DNA of 64,000 nucleotides from Bacteroides sp. (GCA_021771575.1 JAETOX010000001.1:62001-126000); one strand, 5' to 3'; positions 53,041 through 63,706 are shown, numbered from the stretch's first letter. Made by a program: numbers and translations. The notes: generated by a model from the sequence alone, not told the origin.

Positions 53041-56000
53041 TTAGAACATTGCAGACAACGAAAACGAGAAGGAACGAGCAAATGGATATTCAATTCCCCG
53101 CTCTTCCTTAATCGAAGAAATACGGAATAAATCTGTTGTATTCGCTTGCAAACGCAAAGACTGGATTCCCAGTTTCTGTACTGCTTGCGCTTCAAAATCA
53201 TAACCGATTGATATGGATTCGGCCTTGATATAATTCTCCCGCAGTACAAAACGGGAAGAAATGGGAGTCGTTTCAGTCAGCGAAATCCCTTTAAATCTGG
53301 CATGATCCCCCGTTTTCTGCCAACGGTCGTGCAAAGCGCGTTTGTCTTGATTGCTTTTCAAACCGGCCAATGAAATGTTTTCAACCTTATTATAAGTAGC
53401 TTCTGTAAATACATCCGCTCCCAAGCTATATCTGAAATAAAGCGAGAACGAAAAACCTTTCCAATACAGGGTACTACCCAATACCCCTTCCAGCTTCGGC
53501 TCGGAATTACCGACAACCACTTCGTCATCCGTATCGTACTCAAATGTATAAGTACCTTCTTTAGTCAAAAACAGTTCACGCCCGTCCGACGGATTGATCC
53601 CCAACGAACGTACGGCCCACAAAGCCGTAGGACTTCCACCATCATAATACCGCACCAGGCTCGTATTCAGATTTTCTTTATTGAATTGGTCCAGGCTATT
53701 ACCAATGTCTTCATATTTCGCCTTCTGGTGTTTGAAACTCGCACTCAACGTCCAGTTTATCCGCTCTTCCGGACGGTATACAGGAGAATATTTCACTGTC
53801 CCGCTAATCCCTCGGGTCCGCTGACTACCCACATTCGTCATCACCCTCTTCGAGCCAACGGACGAAGCCACCGACACGGAAGCCAATAAAGGGTCCGTTA
53901 GTTTGTCATAGTAATCCAAGTTTACATTCAAACGATTATTCATCAAGGTCAAATCCAAACCGATATTTTTATCCAGCGTCTTCTGCCATTTCAAATCGGG
54001 ATTACCAAAATTCGCCACCAACATACTGGTCCCAAATGGATTTTGATTCCCGTTATTAAATACATACGTGGTATAGGACTGATAAGAATCAAAATTCTGG
54101 TTACCCGGATTACCGATAGAAGCCCTCAGTTTCAAACGGTCAAACCAGGTGTAATTCTCCATAAATTTCTCGTTATGTACATTCCAGGCTATCCCCACAG
54201 CCCAGGTTTCCGAATAGCGTTTGTTGGTGCCGAAAACCGATGTCCCATCCATGCGAATATTGGCATCCAGCAGGTAGCGGTTATCAAAAGAATACCCACC
54301 GTTAAAATAAAAACTATTCGAACGACTGACTATCTTACCATAAATCGGTTTGCTGCCCTGTGCATAGCCGCTTGAAAAAGAAGGACGTTTGAAATCGCCT
54401 ATCGGAAAACCCTGTGAAGTGTTTTCCTCTGAGGTTGCCTCGTCCGAACGCATGCGTGCCCCCAGTACCGCATTCACCTGATGCTTTTCGCCCAACACTT
54501 TACCATAGCTAAGGGTGATATCACCGTCATAATAAAAACTCTTGCCAACACCACTTTCATACTCACCTTTTTTATCGAAAGATACATTATCATATATCGG
54601 ATCTCCCGGTGAGGTAAAATTGTCCGATTTCGTCTGACTCAAACCGAGCCCAAACCGTCCCCGTAATACCAATTCCGGCAAAAAGCGTAATTCTGCATTC
54701 AACTTATTGTCGAACTTCGAGCGTTCGTTCAAATTAAAACTATTCAATGTTGCATTATAAATCGGATTCTCTACCCGATAAGGACCTGAGTAAGTCTCCA
54801 TATCCACCAGATAGCGCTCGATTTTCCCGGTCCCCGCATCCTTCCTGTAATACGGATTTGCCTTCGCAAAATCTGCAAACGATACAATCGGGTCTTCTTG
54901 TTTATAATAATCGTAAGACATCTTATTACTAATCGAGAGCATGCCTTTCCGATAAGTCAAATCAAAATTAGCACCGAGCAACTCGTTCCAGGATTGCTCC
55001 ATCACTCCATTTGTCCGATTATATGTAAATCCTAATCCGTAGCGAATCGCCTCATCACCACCTTCGGCATAGATATTATGCTTATGGGTAACAGCAGTAC
55101 GTACCGGCTCGCCCAACCAATAAGTATCCACCCCCCGTGCAATCTCCGCTCGGTTGATATTATACAAACTATCCAAAAAGAGCTGCTCATCAGCATTTCC
55201 CATAGCTGAAACATACCGTCCGGCCCTCTGTTCAAATTCCAGCTTTTCTCTGGCATTCATCAGATTATAATCGGACAAATCCGGTACCGATATGTACAAA
55301 TTTCCACTATAGGTCACCCGGAATTTACCCGGTTCCGGTTTCTTAGTCTCAATCACGACCACACCATTCGCCGCCTTCGACCCATAGATAGCCGTCGAAG
55401 CCGCATCTTTCAAAATAGTCACCGAAGCCACCCGGTCCATATTCATATCCACCACCGTTTTCAAGTCGGTCTCAAAACCGTCCAGAATAAACAAAGGTTG
55501 ATTAGGGTCGGTTCCAAATTCTTCCTTTAACCCGATCACACTACTTTTGCCACGAATTTCAATATCCGGTAATCGGTTAGGGTCGGAACCATAATCCCGG
55601 CTCTCCATAATTGTAAACGAGGGATCGAGTGTCCGCAAACTCTGCAATACATTCTGGCCACCGACACGTTTCAGCTCCTCCGACTTGAATGTCACAGCAG
55701 AACCGGTAAAACTCTCCGACTTCCGCTCAAAAATACCGGTAACCACCACTTCTTCCATCTCTTTCATCTCAGGCTCCAGTTGAATGGACAGTGGAAAATC
55801 AGCCAATTCTCTTACCACTCGTTCCTGTCGGGCATATCCCACTGAGCTGAATACAAGGGTAACCGGTAAAGACACAGGAACTACTGCCTTGAAACTCCCC
55901 TGCGCATCCGTAGTAAAGCCCAAATTCGTATCCTTGATCAGGATAGTAACTCCAGGTAGAGGTAAATCGTTTTCATCCCGGACTTTACCGTATATTTCAA

Positions 56001-56388
56001 TTGATTTTAATGACTGGTCCGAATCCGCAATATTCAGAATCACAACAAAATCACCATCAATGGAATAATCGACAGACTTACCAGGAAATACCTGCTTCAA
56101 CGCTTCCTCTATGGTAGCACCATCGAGCTGAAGATCTACTTTCCGCTGCGTATCAAATTGGACGTTACTATAAAAAAAATCTTTATGCAACTCTTTACCC
56201 AGCATTCGCAATGATTGTTCCACTGTCACACCAGACACTTTTAAGGTCAGCCGCTCTCCCTGAGAGTAAACAGCAGCTGAAACATGAAGAAAGCCCAACA
56301 GCATAAATAACCACGTCAATCGCATAAGAAACAACGTTTTTTTCAACCATTCTCTGAAAAACGGCCATGAATCATGATTTTTTTTCAT
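53041..56388 (-). CDS. SusC/RagA TonB-linked outer membrane protein with N-terminal STN signalling domain (locus B)
   Basis: STN-like LTLKVSGVTVEQSLRMLGKELHKDFFYS; plug ILKDAASTAIYGSKAANGVVVIETK; strong paralogy to 4190-7288. Confidence 0.96.
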   Translation of the reverse strand: MKKNHDSWPFFREWLKKTLFLMRLTWLFMLLGFLHVSAAVYSQGERLTLKVSGVTVEQSLRMLGKELHKDFFYSNVQFDTQRKVDLQLDGATIEEALKQVFPGKSVDYSIDGDFVVILNIADSDQSLKSIEIYGKVRDENDLPLPGVTILIKDTNLGFTTDAQGSFKAVVPVSLPVTLVFSSVGYARQERVVRELADFPLSIQLEPEMKEMEEVVVTGIFERKSESFTGSAVTFKSEELKRVGGQNVLQSLRTLDPSFTIMESRDYGSDPNRLPDIEIRGKSSVIGLKEEFGTDPNQPLFILDGFETDLKTVVDMNMDRVASVTILKDAASTAIYGSKAANGVVVIETKKPEPGKFRVTYSGNLYISVPDLSDYNLMNAREKLEFEQRAGRYVSAMGNADEQLFLDSLYNINRAEIARGVDTYWLGEPVRTAVTHKHNIYAEGGDEAIRYGLGFTYNRTNGVMEQSWNELLGANFDLTYRKGMLSISNKMSYDYYKQEDPIVSFADFAKANPYYRKDAGTGKIERYLVDMETYSGPYRVENPIYNATLNSFNLNERSKFDNKLNAELRFLPELVLRGRFGLGLSQTKSDNFTSPGDPIYDNVSFDKKGEYESGVGKSFYYDGDITLSYGKVLGEKHQVNAVLGARMRSDEATSEENTSQGFPIGDFKRPSFSSGYAQGSKPIYGKIVSRSNSFYFNGGYSFDNRYLLDANIRMDGTSVFGTNKRYSETWAVGIAWNVHNEKFMENYTWFDRLKLRASIGNPGNQNFDSYQSYTTYVFNNGNQNPFGTSMLVANFGNPDLKWQKTLDKNIGLDLTLMNNRLNVNLDYYDKLTDPLLASVSVASSVGSKRVMTNVGSQRTRGISGTVKYSPVYRPEERINWTLSASFKHQKAKYEDIGNSLDQFNKENLNTSLVRYYDGGSPTALWAVRSLGINPSDGRELFLTKEGTYTFEYDTDDEVVVGNSEPKLEGVLGSTLYWKGFSFSLYFRYSLGADVFTEATYNKVENISLAGLKSNQDKRALHDRWQKTGDHARFKGISLTETTPISSRFVLRENYIKAESISIGYDFEAQAVQKLGIQSLRLQANTTDLFRISSIKEERGIEYPFARSFSFSLSAMF

Positions 56389-56493
56389 ACATTTGTAATT
56401 ATTGTTAATATGGTTTTGTCTTCGACGTCAATTTCTAAGACAAAACAAATTATTAATATTTAACCGGAAAAGGTCTGCCAACCGTTCCGGTTT

Positions 56494-57651
56494 TTATTTA
56501 TCGGTAATGACTACCTGTTCTCCTTTCACCACAAAACACACAGGAGCTGTCGCCTCAATCATTCTGAACAAATCAGACAAAGGCCGGAACTTCTGAATCG
56601 CCCCGGAAAACCGGATATTCTTCAGATCCCCCCGAACAAAAGTATATTTCACATCATACCAACGCCCCACTTGTTGCATAATTTCCTGAAGAGTGGCATT
56701 TTGAAAGCTAAATTTACCTTCGATCCAGGAAACAACCGAAGCAACTTCCACTTCCCGGACAGTCATTTGTTTTCCATCAGATAGCAGTTGTTGACCAGGC
56801 CGTAAACAGACAGAATTTCCTTTAGAAGCCAAAACTTCAACGGCTCCTTTTACCAAAGTCGTGGCCACGCCAGCCTCATCAGCATAAGCCATCAAGTTGA
56901 ATTCTGTTCCCAAAACCTTAACCGTTACTTTTTCAGTTTCTACCCGGAACGGCCGTAGTGTATCTTTTTGTATTTTAAAATACCCTTCTCCTTTCAAGCG
57001 GACAACTCTTTCCTGTTCACTGAAATGGGCAGGAAATTCAAGTTCAGAAGCAGAATTCAACCATACCACCGAACCATCCTCCAATTTTAAGCGATATTCC
57101 CCGCCATTGGGTACAACCAATTTTTGTATGGCCTGTACTCCGACTTCTTGATTTTTATAATGGAGCATCCGCCCGGAATCTATACAAACCATTACCCGTT
57201 TGTCCCGAACAAATATGGTGTCATTCACATCCGAGGGCACAAAAACCTGTCCCCCATCAGCCAACACGAAATAAGCGAGTTTGTTTACAGGCGCATCCAG
57301 ACGGACGGATTCCTGCAAACCGAACTCCCGTCTTTTCTGCTGCTCCTGCAACCACCATCCCCCTCCTAAACTGAGCAGAAGCAATCCTATTGCCGCATAC
57401 GACATCCAACGCTTCACTATACTCTTTCTTTGCCTATGAGATTTCACCCAAGCCAATTTCCGGAGTACATCGGGCGTAAAATCCTCTTTCAGTACAACCA
57501 AATACCGATGCACCTGCCGTATCTTCTCAAACTCTGCCCGATGACTATCGCTTTCCTGCAACCACCTGTCAAGCAACTCCGCTTCTTCATCCGGGAGCCG
57601 GCCATTCAATTGATCAATTATCCGCTGCTCAGTCTGTTCGTCCATATCCAT
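56494..57651 (-). CDS. FecR family anti-sigma/transmembrane regulator
   Basis: VVPNGGEYRLKLEDGSVVWLNSASELEFPAHFSEQERVVRLKGEGYFKI and C-terminal NATLQEIMQQVGRWYDVKY. Confidence 0.94.
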   Translation of the reverse strand: MDMDEQTEQRIIDQLNGRLPDEEAELLDRWLQESDSHRAEFEKIRQVHRYLVVLKEDFTPDVLRKLAWVKSHRQRKSIVKRWMSYAAIGLLLLSLGGGWWLQEQQKRREFGLQESVRLDAPVNKLAYFVLADGGQVFVPSDVNDTIFVRDKRVMVCIDSGRMLHYKNQEVGVQAIQKLVVPNGGEYRLKLEDGSVVWLNSASELEFPAHFSEQERVVRLKGEGYFKIQKDTLRPFRVETEKVTVKVLGTEFNLMAYADEAGVATTLVKGAVEVLASKGNSVCLRPGQQLLSDGKQMTVREVEVASVVSWIEGKFSFQNATLQEIMQQVGRWYDVKYTFVRGDLKNIRFSGAIQKFRPLSDLFRMIEATAPVCFVVKGEQVVITDK

Positions 57652-57729
57652 TTATTGTCCTTTTTATGAAGGACGCAGCAAACAGAAAAAAGGGTGAAAA
57701 AGAAATGAATTTTTTTAGGAAATAAAATT

Positions 57730-58365
57730 TTAATATCCGGCCTGCCCGGCAAAGATAAAAAATAAGAAAAGATGTTGCCGGGAAAATTCTTTCCGCAACT
57801 CGCGGTAAGCAATCTTTATTTGGGTCTTTACTGTATTCACCGATATCTCCAAATATTCAGCCACTTCGGCATACTTCATCTCTTCAAGCACCACCAATTT
57901 CAATATCAAACGGCATTGCTCAGGCAATCCTTCCACAGCTTTCCACACCATTCCCCACTCATCCGGTTTCGGGTTATCCTCTTGCTGCTGTGTCACAGCC
58001 TCTAACCCGATAAATTCTTTCTGTTTTCTGGTAAAACTCACACAACCATTTCTCACTGCAACGTACAGATAACTATCCAACGATCTGTTTTTTTCAAGCC
58101 TCACCCCCCTTTCCCAAATACGGACAAACACTTCCGAAACAACATCCTCGGCAGCCTCTCTCGACCCGATAAAAGCCCTGGCAAAACGACACAAGTCCGT
58201 ATAATACGTCGTAAATACATAATCAAAAGCCTGCTTCTCTCCCCTTTCCAAATCCCGGATGATTTTTTCATCTATATGCCTTTTTGTCTCCACCTTAAAT
58301 CGAATTACACTTCTACAAATATAGGAAGATGTCTCGAAAACGCAAAATAGGCATAAATAATCCAC
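57730..58365 (-). CDS. ECF-type RNA polymerase sigma-70 factor
   Basis: FDYVFTTYYTDLCRFARAFIGSREAAEDVVSEVFVRIWE; YAEVAEYLEISVNTVKTQIKIAYREL; true start likely internal. Confidence 0.92.
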   Translation of the reverse strand: MDYLCLFCVFETSSYICRSVIRFKVETKRHIDEKIIRDLERGEKQAFDYVFTTYYTDLCRFARAFIGSREAAEDVVSEVFVRIWERGVRLEKNRSLDSYLYVAVRNGCVSFTRKQKEFIGLEAVTQQQEDNPKPDEWGMVWKAVEGLPEQCRLILKLVVLEEMKYAEVAEYLEISVNTVKTQIKIAYRELRKEFSRQHLFLFFIFAGQAGY

Positions 58366-58671
58366 TTCTATCTGTAGTTATATCATTACCATGATATTTT
58401 TGATTAGAATCGTTAGTCGCCCTCCTTTCTGGATTCAGCAAAAATTGAGGCAGGAACCTATAAAATATCCCACCTCTTAAAAAGAAATCACGATGAAAAA
58501 GAAACACCGATTGCGGTGCCTGGGCATCATTGTGGGTAAAGGTAAAGACTTCCCGCTATCAAATAAGTTTATTTCAACTATCACGACTTTTTTTAATGAA
58601 AGAGCCATGGCGGATACATGACTTATAAATAAAAAGCATTATCTTTATATTCAAAAACAATTTATCTGCAA

Positions 58672-60168
58672 ATGACACAAGAAGTAAACCGCATAAAAGC
58701 GGTGCTGGCAGAAACCGGAAAAGTATGGCTGGCAGGACATACAACAGACATACATAATAGAATCATGGCATTGATAAGCCAAGGCGAGACTTCGGAAATC
58801 GAGTTCAAATCGGCACATGGAGGATTCCCCGGCAGTTTTTGGGAGAGTTATTCGGCTTTTGCCAATACAAACGGCGGTACAATTGTACTGGGCGTGGTGG
58901 AGAAGAATAACCAATTTTTCTTTGACGGGCTTACGGAAGAAACCATCGTCCGTTATAAAAAGATTTTTTGGGATTGCGCCCATAACAAAGGTAAAATAAG
59001 CGTTTGTCTTCCCCGAGAATCAGATATAAGAATAGAAAAGATGGAAGAATCCTATATATTGATATGCAATATTCCACGCGCGAGTTATGAGCTGCGTCCC
59101 GTGTATATCAGTTCCAACCCATTCGGAAACACTTACCGAAGAAACCATGAGGGCGATTATCTTTGTACCGATGCGGAAGTAAGACGAATGTTTGCAGATG
59201 CTGAGCATGACCGCCATTCGCAGGACGGACGTATCCTTGTAGGCTTTGACTTTGAAAGGGATATAGATATGGAATCCTTGCATCAATACCGACAGACCCT
59301 CGCCAACCTGCAACCCTCCCATCCCTGGATAGGTATCAGCGACATGGATTTCTTAAAAAAGTTAGGAGCATATGCTACGGAATATGAAACCGGGAAAGAG
59401 GGATTTACGTTGGCAGGTATTCTGATATTCGGCAAGTACGACAGTATTACCAACCATTCAGGCGACCCGATGTATTTTGTGGATTATCGGGAACGTATTG
59501 CAACCGACAATCCCGATATAAGGTGGACTAACCGTATTTATCCGGATGGTTTATGGGAAGCCAACCTTTATCAATTCTATGTAAGGGTATATAACCGACT
59601 GATACAATCGTTACCCCGTCCATTCATGATGAAAGACGGGGTGCGTCAGGAAGAGACACCTGCCCACGATGCCGTGAGAGAGGCACTTATCAATTGTATT
59701 ATCCACCAAGATGTGAATGCACAAGGGCATATTGTTGTGGAACGTACCGATGAAAGCCTTGTCTTTATGAACCCGGGCATGATGTTGGTTTCCAAACAGC
59801 AGTATTTCGAAGGAGGACGCAGCATTTGCCGTAACCCGATCCTGCAAAAGATGTTCATGCGGCTGGGGCGTGCCGAGAAAGCCGGTAGCGGCGTGGATAA
59901 AATTGTAAGCGGCTGGCAGTCTTTGGGGTTGCCACTTCCTACCGTTGCCGAAGAGACACGTCCGGACTATGTTGTGCTGACCATGCAGTTGAGGATAAAA
60001 AACCGACAAGAAAAACCGACAAGAAAAACCGACAAGAAAAACCGACAAGAAAAACCGACAAGAAAACCCCACAAGCAGGATTTGAGAAGAAAGCAAATCC
60101 TGGAGTTTTGCGTTGAGCCAAAGTCTTTATTTGATATTTTGCAACATTTGGGACTGAAGAACAGATAA
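58672..60168 (+). CDS. AlbA_2 (Schlafen-type) N-terminal and HATPase_c_4-like C-terminal putative transcriptional regulator; C-terminus cut by an in-frame TAA
   Basis: GETSEIEFKSAHGGFPGSFWESYSAFANTNGGTIVLGV; HDAVREALINCIIHQD; in-frame wHTH-like sequence continues after the stop to 60291. Confidence 0.85.
   Translation: MTQEVNRIKAVLAETGKVWLAGHTTDIHNRIMALISQGETSEIEFKSAHGGFPGSFWESYSAFANTNGGTIVLGVVEKNNQFFFDGLTEETIVRYKKIFWDCAHNKGKISVCLPRESDIRIEKMEESYILICNIPRASYELRPVYISSNPFGNTYRRNHEGDYLCTDAEVRRMFADAEHDRHSQDGRILVGFDFERDIDMESLHQYRQTLANLQPSHPWIGISDMDFLKKLGAYATEYETGKEGFTLAGILIFGKYDSITNHSGDPMYFVDYRERIATDNPDIRWTNRIYPDGLWEANLYQFYVRVYNRLIQSLPRPFMMKDGVRQEETPAHDAVREALINCIIHQDVNAQGHIVVERTDESLVFMNPGMMLVSKQQYFEGGRSICRNPILQKMFMRLGRAEKAGSGVDKIVSGWQSLGLPLPTVAEETRPDYVVLTMQLRIKNRQEKPTRKTDKKNRQEKPTRKPHKQDLRRKQILEFCVEPKSLFDILQHLGLKNR
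60003..60067 (+). repeat. 13-bp tandem repeat (ccgacaagaaaaa, five copies) inside the coding region
   Basis: Units begin at 60003, 60016, 60029, 60042, 60055; a degenerate sixth follows at 60068. Confidence 0.93.
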
Positions 60169-60352
60169 AATCTTATGGATGTCTATATCAGTCCGATGAT
60201 TGGTGCAGGGATATTGGAAATGACAGAACCAGACAATCCCACCAGTCGTAATCAGATGTATGTAACCCGCAAAGGAGCTGTGTCATTATGAACACAGCCC
60301 TCTTTCTTTATGCCAGTATAGACTTCAAAAATTTACCTCACTCTACCTGAAA

Positions 60353-61453
60353 CTAATCAGAATAAACAGCATCCAACTTCTCCTCCAACACCTCACCCCG
60401 GATATTAATCGCTTCAATCCTCCCTTCCGGATTCAACAAGAAGAGATGCGGAATCACCGTAACTCCGTATTCTTTTGCCACCTTCCCATCCCGGTCGCAT
60501 ACATGAATCCAAGGGGTCCCGTCTTCCTGAATGGCTTTCTTCCAGGCATCGGTGTTTTTATCGATGCTCACCCCGAACACCTCAAAGCCGACAGCGTGAT
60601 ACCTTTCATACAATTTTTTCACATGTATACCCTCGCGGCGACAAGGTCCGCACCACGATGCCCAAAAATCCACCAATACCCATTTTCCTTTCAAGGCAGA
60701 CAAACAACGTTCGTGCCCCTCCGGATCGGTCAGGCAAATCTCTCCGAAAAGCTGACCGGGCTGCTGTTTGGCCACTAAATCCCGACGGGCTAACATCAAT
60801 TGATAATCGTGGTTCATATCCATCCCTTCTCCGAAAGAACGGATAATGGAATCCACTTCCTGAAATTGCATCCGGTGGATTTTGTTCGCCCGGTACCAAC
60901 AGGCCGCCACATACCGATTTTCCGGCATACTCAGGAAATCGGCCTTCAACTGTTTCCGGGCCAAAGTGGCATCCGCAAACACCTTTTCCGCCGCCTTGAC
61001 TTTTGCCCGGTCCCTGGTCTCAAAAGAAGCCTGATACAACTTAGCCACCCGTTCTTCTTCATCCGCCAAACGCCGTTCCTCCCGGACATAATTTCCCCAA
61101 CGCTCGTTGTTCGGCGTTCCGGTCACATTCGCATAATAAACCTTCCCTTTCTCCGCCTCTATCCGTATTTTTCCGGGTTCAAGAAACAACACCAGTGTTC
61201 CCCTTTCCTGATTAAAAGAAAGGTTTACCGACTGAATTCCCTGTTCCGATTTCCCCTTGAAACGAAACCGGCCGGACTCGATGCGGGCACTGTCTAACAA
61301 ACGGTCACCCGTTGCCGTTTTTTGCTTCATCCATACCCACCCGGTATCGATCCCCGCAATTTTTCCCTTTACTTCATACATCGATGTTTTCTGAGCGATT
61401 GTTGCGGTTACCACCAACATACAGAAAACCAAATTCACCCATCTTTTCTTCAT
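60353..61453 (-). CDS. TlpA/AhpC-TSA family thiol:disulfide interchange protein with DUF4369-like N-terminus (locus C)
   Basis: WVLVDFWASWCGPCRREGIHVKKLYERY (CxxC); N-terminal YEVKGKIAGIDTGWVWMKQ; start chosen at MKKRWVNLVF rather than 61507. Confidence 0.9.
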   Translation of the reverse strand: MKKRWVNLVFCMLVVTATIAQKTSMYEVKGKIAGIDTGWVWMKQKTATGDRLLDSARIESGRFRFKGKSEQGIQSVNLSFNQERGTLVLFLEPGKIRIEAEKGKVYYANVTGTPNNERWGNYVREERRLADEEERVAKLYQASFETRDRAKVKAAEKVFADATLARKQLKADFLSMPENRYVAACWYRANKIHRMQFQEVDSIIRSFGEGMDMNHDYQLMLARRDLVAKQQPGQLFGEICLTDPEGHERCLSALKGKWVLVDFWASWCGPCRREGIHVKKLYERYHAVGFEVFGVSIDKNTDAWKKAIQEDGTPWIHVCDRDGKVAKEYGVTVIPHLFLLNPEGRIEAINIRGEVLEEKLDAVYSD

Positions 61454-61460
61454 AGTCTTT

Positions 61461-62963
61461 CTATTTAGCGGTATACACAATATCCACCGGAGTTCCGAAA
61501 TGCTCATACGGCACAGGGTCGCCGAACGAATCTCCCCAAGCGGTAGGGACCTGATAAAAACGCACCCGACCGTTCAATCCGGAAGAAGAGCGGTCTACAC
61601 TTCCCACAACCAATTGTCCTTGAATCTTTGGATCTGAAGTCAAACCGGTAAAAATATGGAATTTGAGTAAAGTGATTTCTTCGTTTTCCAAAACAATCGG
61701 ATTCGTCACATTTCCGTTCATGTCATACTGATACACGGTATTACCCACAGCATAAAACAACCAGTTAGCAGAAGGATAAACTGCAAAATGCTCTGCTTTA
61801 TCAATATCCGTGGCATCATCTAAGGGTAAAAACTTACGTTGGGTGATACCGGACGCAATCTTCATCATGTAAAGATAACGCCGGTGCGTATCGCTGTCTT
61901 CCAATATGGTATAAGTAGAACTTCCGTCATAAGGCGTACTGGTCATATACACAAAATCTTTTCCTGTTGTCCAGGGGAAATGAGGCGACGCGGCAACTAT
62001 TTCTTCACAACTCAGCATATTAGCTGCCAATTTCACAAACCGTTTATTGGTTATATCATATAATATCCGGGCACCATTATAAACATAGTAATAAGGATAA
62101 TACCCGACAGCCTCAGCCACTTCAAAAGTCTCCTCACTGTCAGTAAGATGATTGCAAGGCAATCCGAAAGGACCGGCCATACCAAAAGGTTTACTTACCC
62201 CATAAACCGTATTTTTCGCTACAATCAACTCCCAACCATAACCGGCAGCCCGTACCCCCGGCTTGAAATTTTCAGGATATTCCATCATCTCGTAAAGAAT
62301 ATGGTTTGCCTCATCCCATTCATATTTGACAACATCCAATTTATAGCTGCCACTCTCCGATAAAAGGTAAAAGCGGGGTTCAGTACCGAATTGCAGACCG
62401 TTCATATTAAAAACACTTTGTAAAGCCTTCGGACCATACAATTCCGGTAAATCTCTATAAACATCCCGGACCACCATACTTTCTTTGGCTGACAAAGAAA
62501 TCAAATCCACCTTACAACGATTATCTACATCCGAAAGTACCAGCCACCCTGTATTTAATTCGGTTGTCACCTTAATGGGAAATGAATTTTTCCAGGTAAC
62601 CCGGGTCAATGTGTCCTTTACATTACAATATATGTCGTACTCACTGTCCGGCAAAACAACAAAATAATTCAACTCTTTCTCATTTCCCAAAACATAGCTG
62701 GAAGTACCGGAAGAGCCGGCCTGTCCCCTGGCAACAGCTTTCCATTCATAGTAATACCGGCTTTGGTCTCCTGCATCTAAATTCCCCGCTACAACAGGCG
62801 AAGCCTTCAAGGTATCTACATTTCTGTAATAAATTTCCATCTCTTCCGGCAAACCGGAAATCTCCACTTCGTTAATGTCATGGTAAACATAGTTACCTTC
62901 GTCTTTAAAACACCCGCTCAAAAACAAACTGAGCACACCTAATACAAAATATATCTTTTTCAT
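61461..62963 (-). CDS. PKD-like family lipoprotein (locus C)
   Basis: LSGCFKDEGNYVYHDINEVEISGLPEEM; GWLVLSDVDNRCKVDLIS; paralog of 323-1903 and 49278-50837. Confidence 0.8.
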   Translation of the reverse strand: MKKIYFVLGVLSLFLSGCFKDEGNYVYHDINEVEISGLPEEMEIYYRNVDTLKASPVVAGNLDAGDQSRYYYEWKAVARGQAGSSGTSSYVLGNEKELNYFVVLPDSEYDIYCNVKDTLTRVTWKNSFPIKVTTELNTGWLVLSDVDNRCKVDLISLSAKESMVVRDVYRDLPELYGPKALQSVFNMNGLQFGTEPRFYLLSESGSYKLDVVKYEWDEANHILYEMMEYPENFKPGVRAAGYGWELIVAKNTVYGVSKPFGMAGPFGLPCNHLTDSEETFEVAEAVGYYPYYYVYNGARILYDITNKRFVKLAANMLSCEEIVAASPHFPWTTGKDFVYMTSTPYDGSSTYTILEDSDTHRRYLYMMKIASGITQRKFLPLDDATDIDKAEHFAVYPSANWLFYAVGNTVYQYDMNGNVTNPIVLENEEITLLKFHIFTGLTSDPKIQGQLVVGSVDRSSSGLNGRVRFYQVPTAWGDSFGDPVPYEHFGTPVDIVYTAK

Positions 62964-62974
62964 AGCTCATTTCC

Positions 62975-63700
62975 TTATTGGTAATACATATCTCCCATAC
63001 GCATCGGAGTGACACCGTCATCCTCATACACCGGAGCGGCATTTAATATTTTCACCATTTTAGTCGCGATATATTCTTTCCGGGGATTGACGTAAGTGAC
63101 GTCATCGAACAGCACCCGGGTCATATTCAATTCCTGACACATTTTATCCAGTTTTTTTACAGAGAAAGTACCGAAATAGGTATCATACCACCCCTTAGGA
63201 GGAGTATTCAATATCTCTGAATACACAATTTTATACCTCACTTTGCTATACCGTTTATCAGTAGCCTGATTAACAGGCTGCGAAGGCCACATCAGTCGGA
63301 AATCTGCATTTTCCTGCAATTCCAGCACCAAATAACGTTCTTCTTTTTTCAAAATCTCCGGGCGCAACAACACCACGGGGATAGCGACAAACGTATACCC
63401 CTTTTCCAAGGTATATGTCTCTGCCAAAGCAACGTAATCCTCACCCGGCCGACCGTTGGTTTCGGCCACTTTCAGTTTTATTTCGCGATCATAATCCGTC
63501 ACCTGTCCCGACATGCGTACCCACACCCACATGGAATCGGACTGCACTTCCCCATCCACATAAGCGTACGAAAAAAAGACAGAATCCTGTGTCCCTTCAA
63601 AATAGATATAATCTACCCCTGAATAAGTATCCAAATCCTGTTGGCAAGCACCCAGCAGCCCCATAACCAACACTATAAAAATCAGTCTTTTCATCATCAT
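62975..63700 (-). CDS. DUF4843-like lipoprotein (locus C)
   Basis: LLGACQQDLDTYSGVDYIYFEGTQDSVFFSYAYVDGE; DYDREIKLKVAETNGRPGEDYVAL. Confidence 0.8.
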   Translation of the reverse strand: MMMKRLIFIVLVMGLLGACQQDLDTYSGVDYIYFEGTQDSVFFSYAYVDGEVQSDSMWVWVRMSGQVTDYDREIKLKVAETNGRPGEDYVALAETYTLEKGYTFVAIPVVLLRPEILKKEERYLVLELQENADFRLMWPSQPVNQATDKRYSKVRYKIVYSEILNTPPKGWYDTYFGTFSVKKLDKMCQELNMTRVLFDDVTYVNPRKEYIATKMVKILNAAPVYEDDGVTPMRMGDMYYQ

Positions 63701-63706
63701 TGTTTT

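Noticed and set aside
58493-58621. 42-aa small ORF MKKKHRLRCLGIIVGKGKDFPLSNKFISTITTFFNERAMADT
   Set aside because: Short and without supporting signals; could be real but not supportable from sequence alone.
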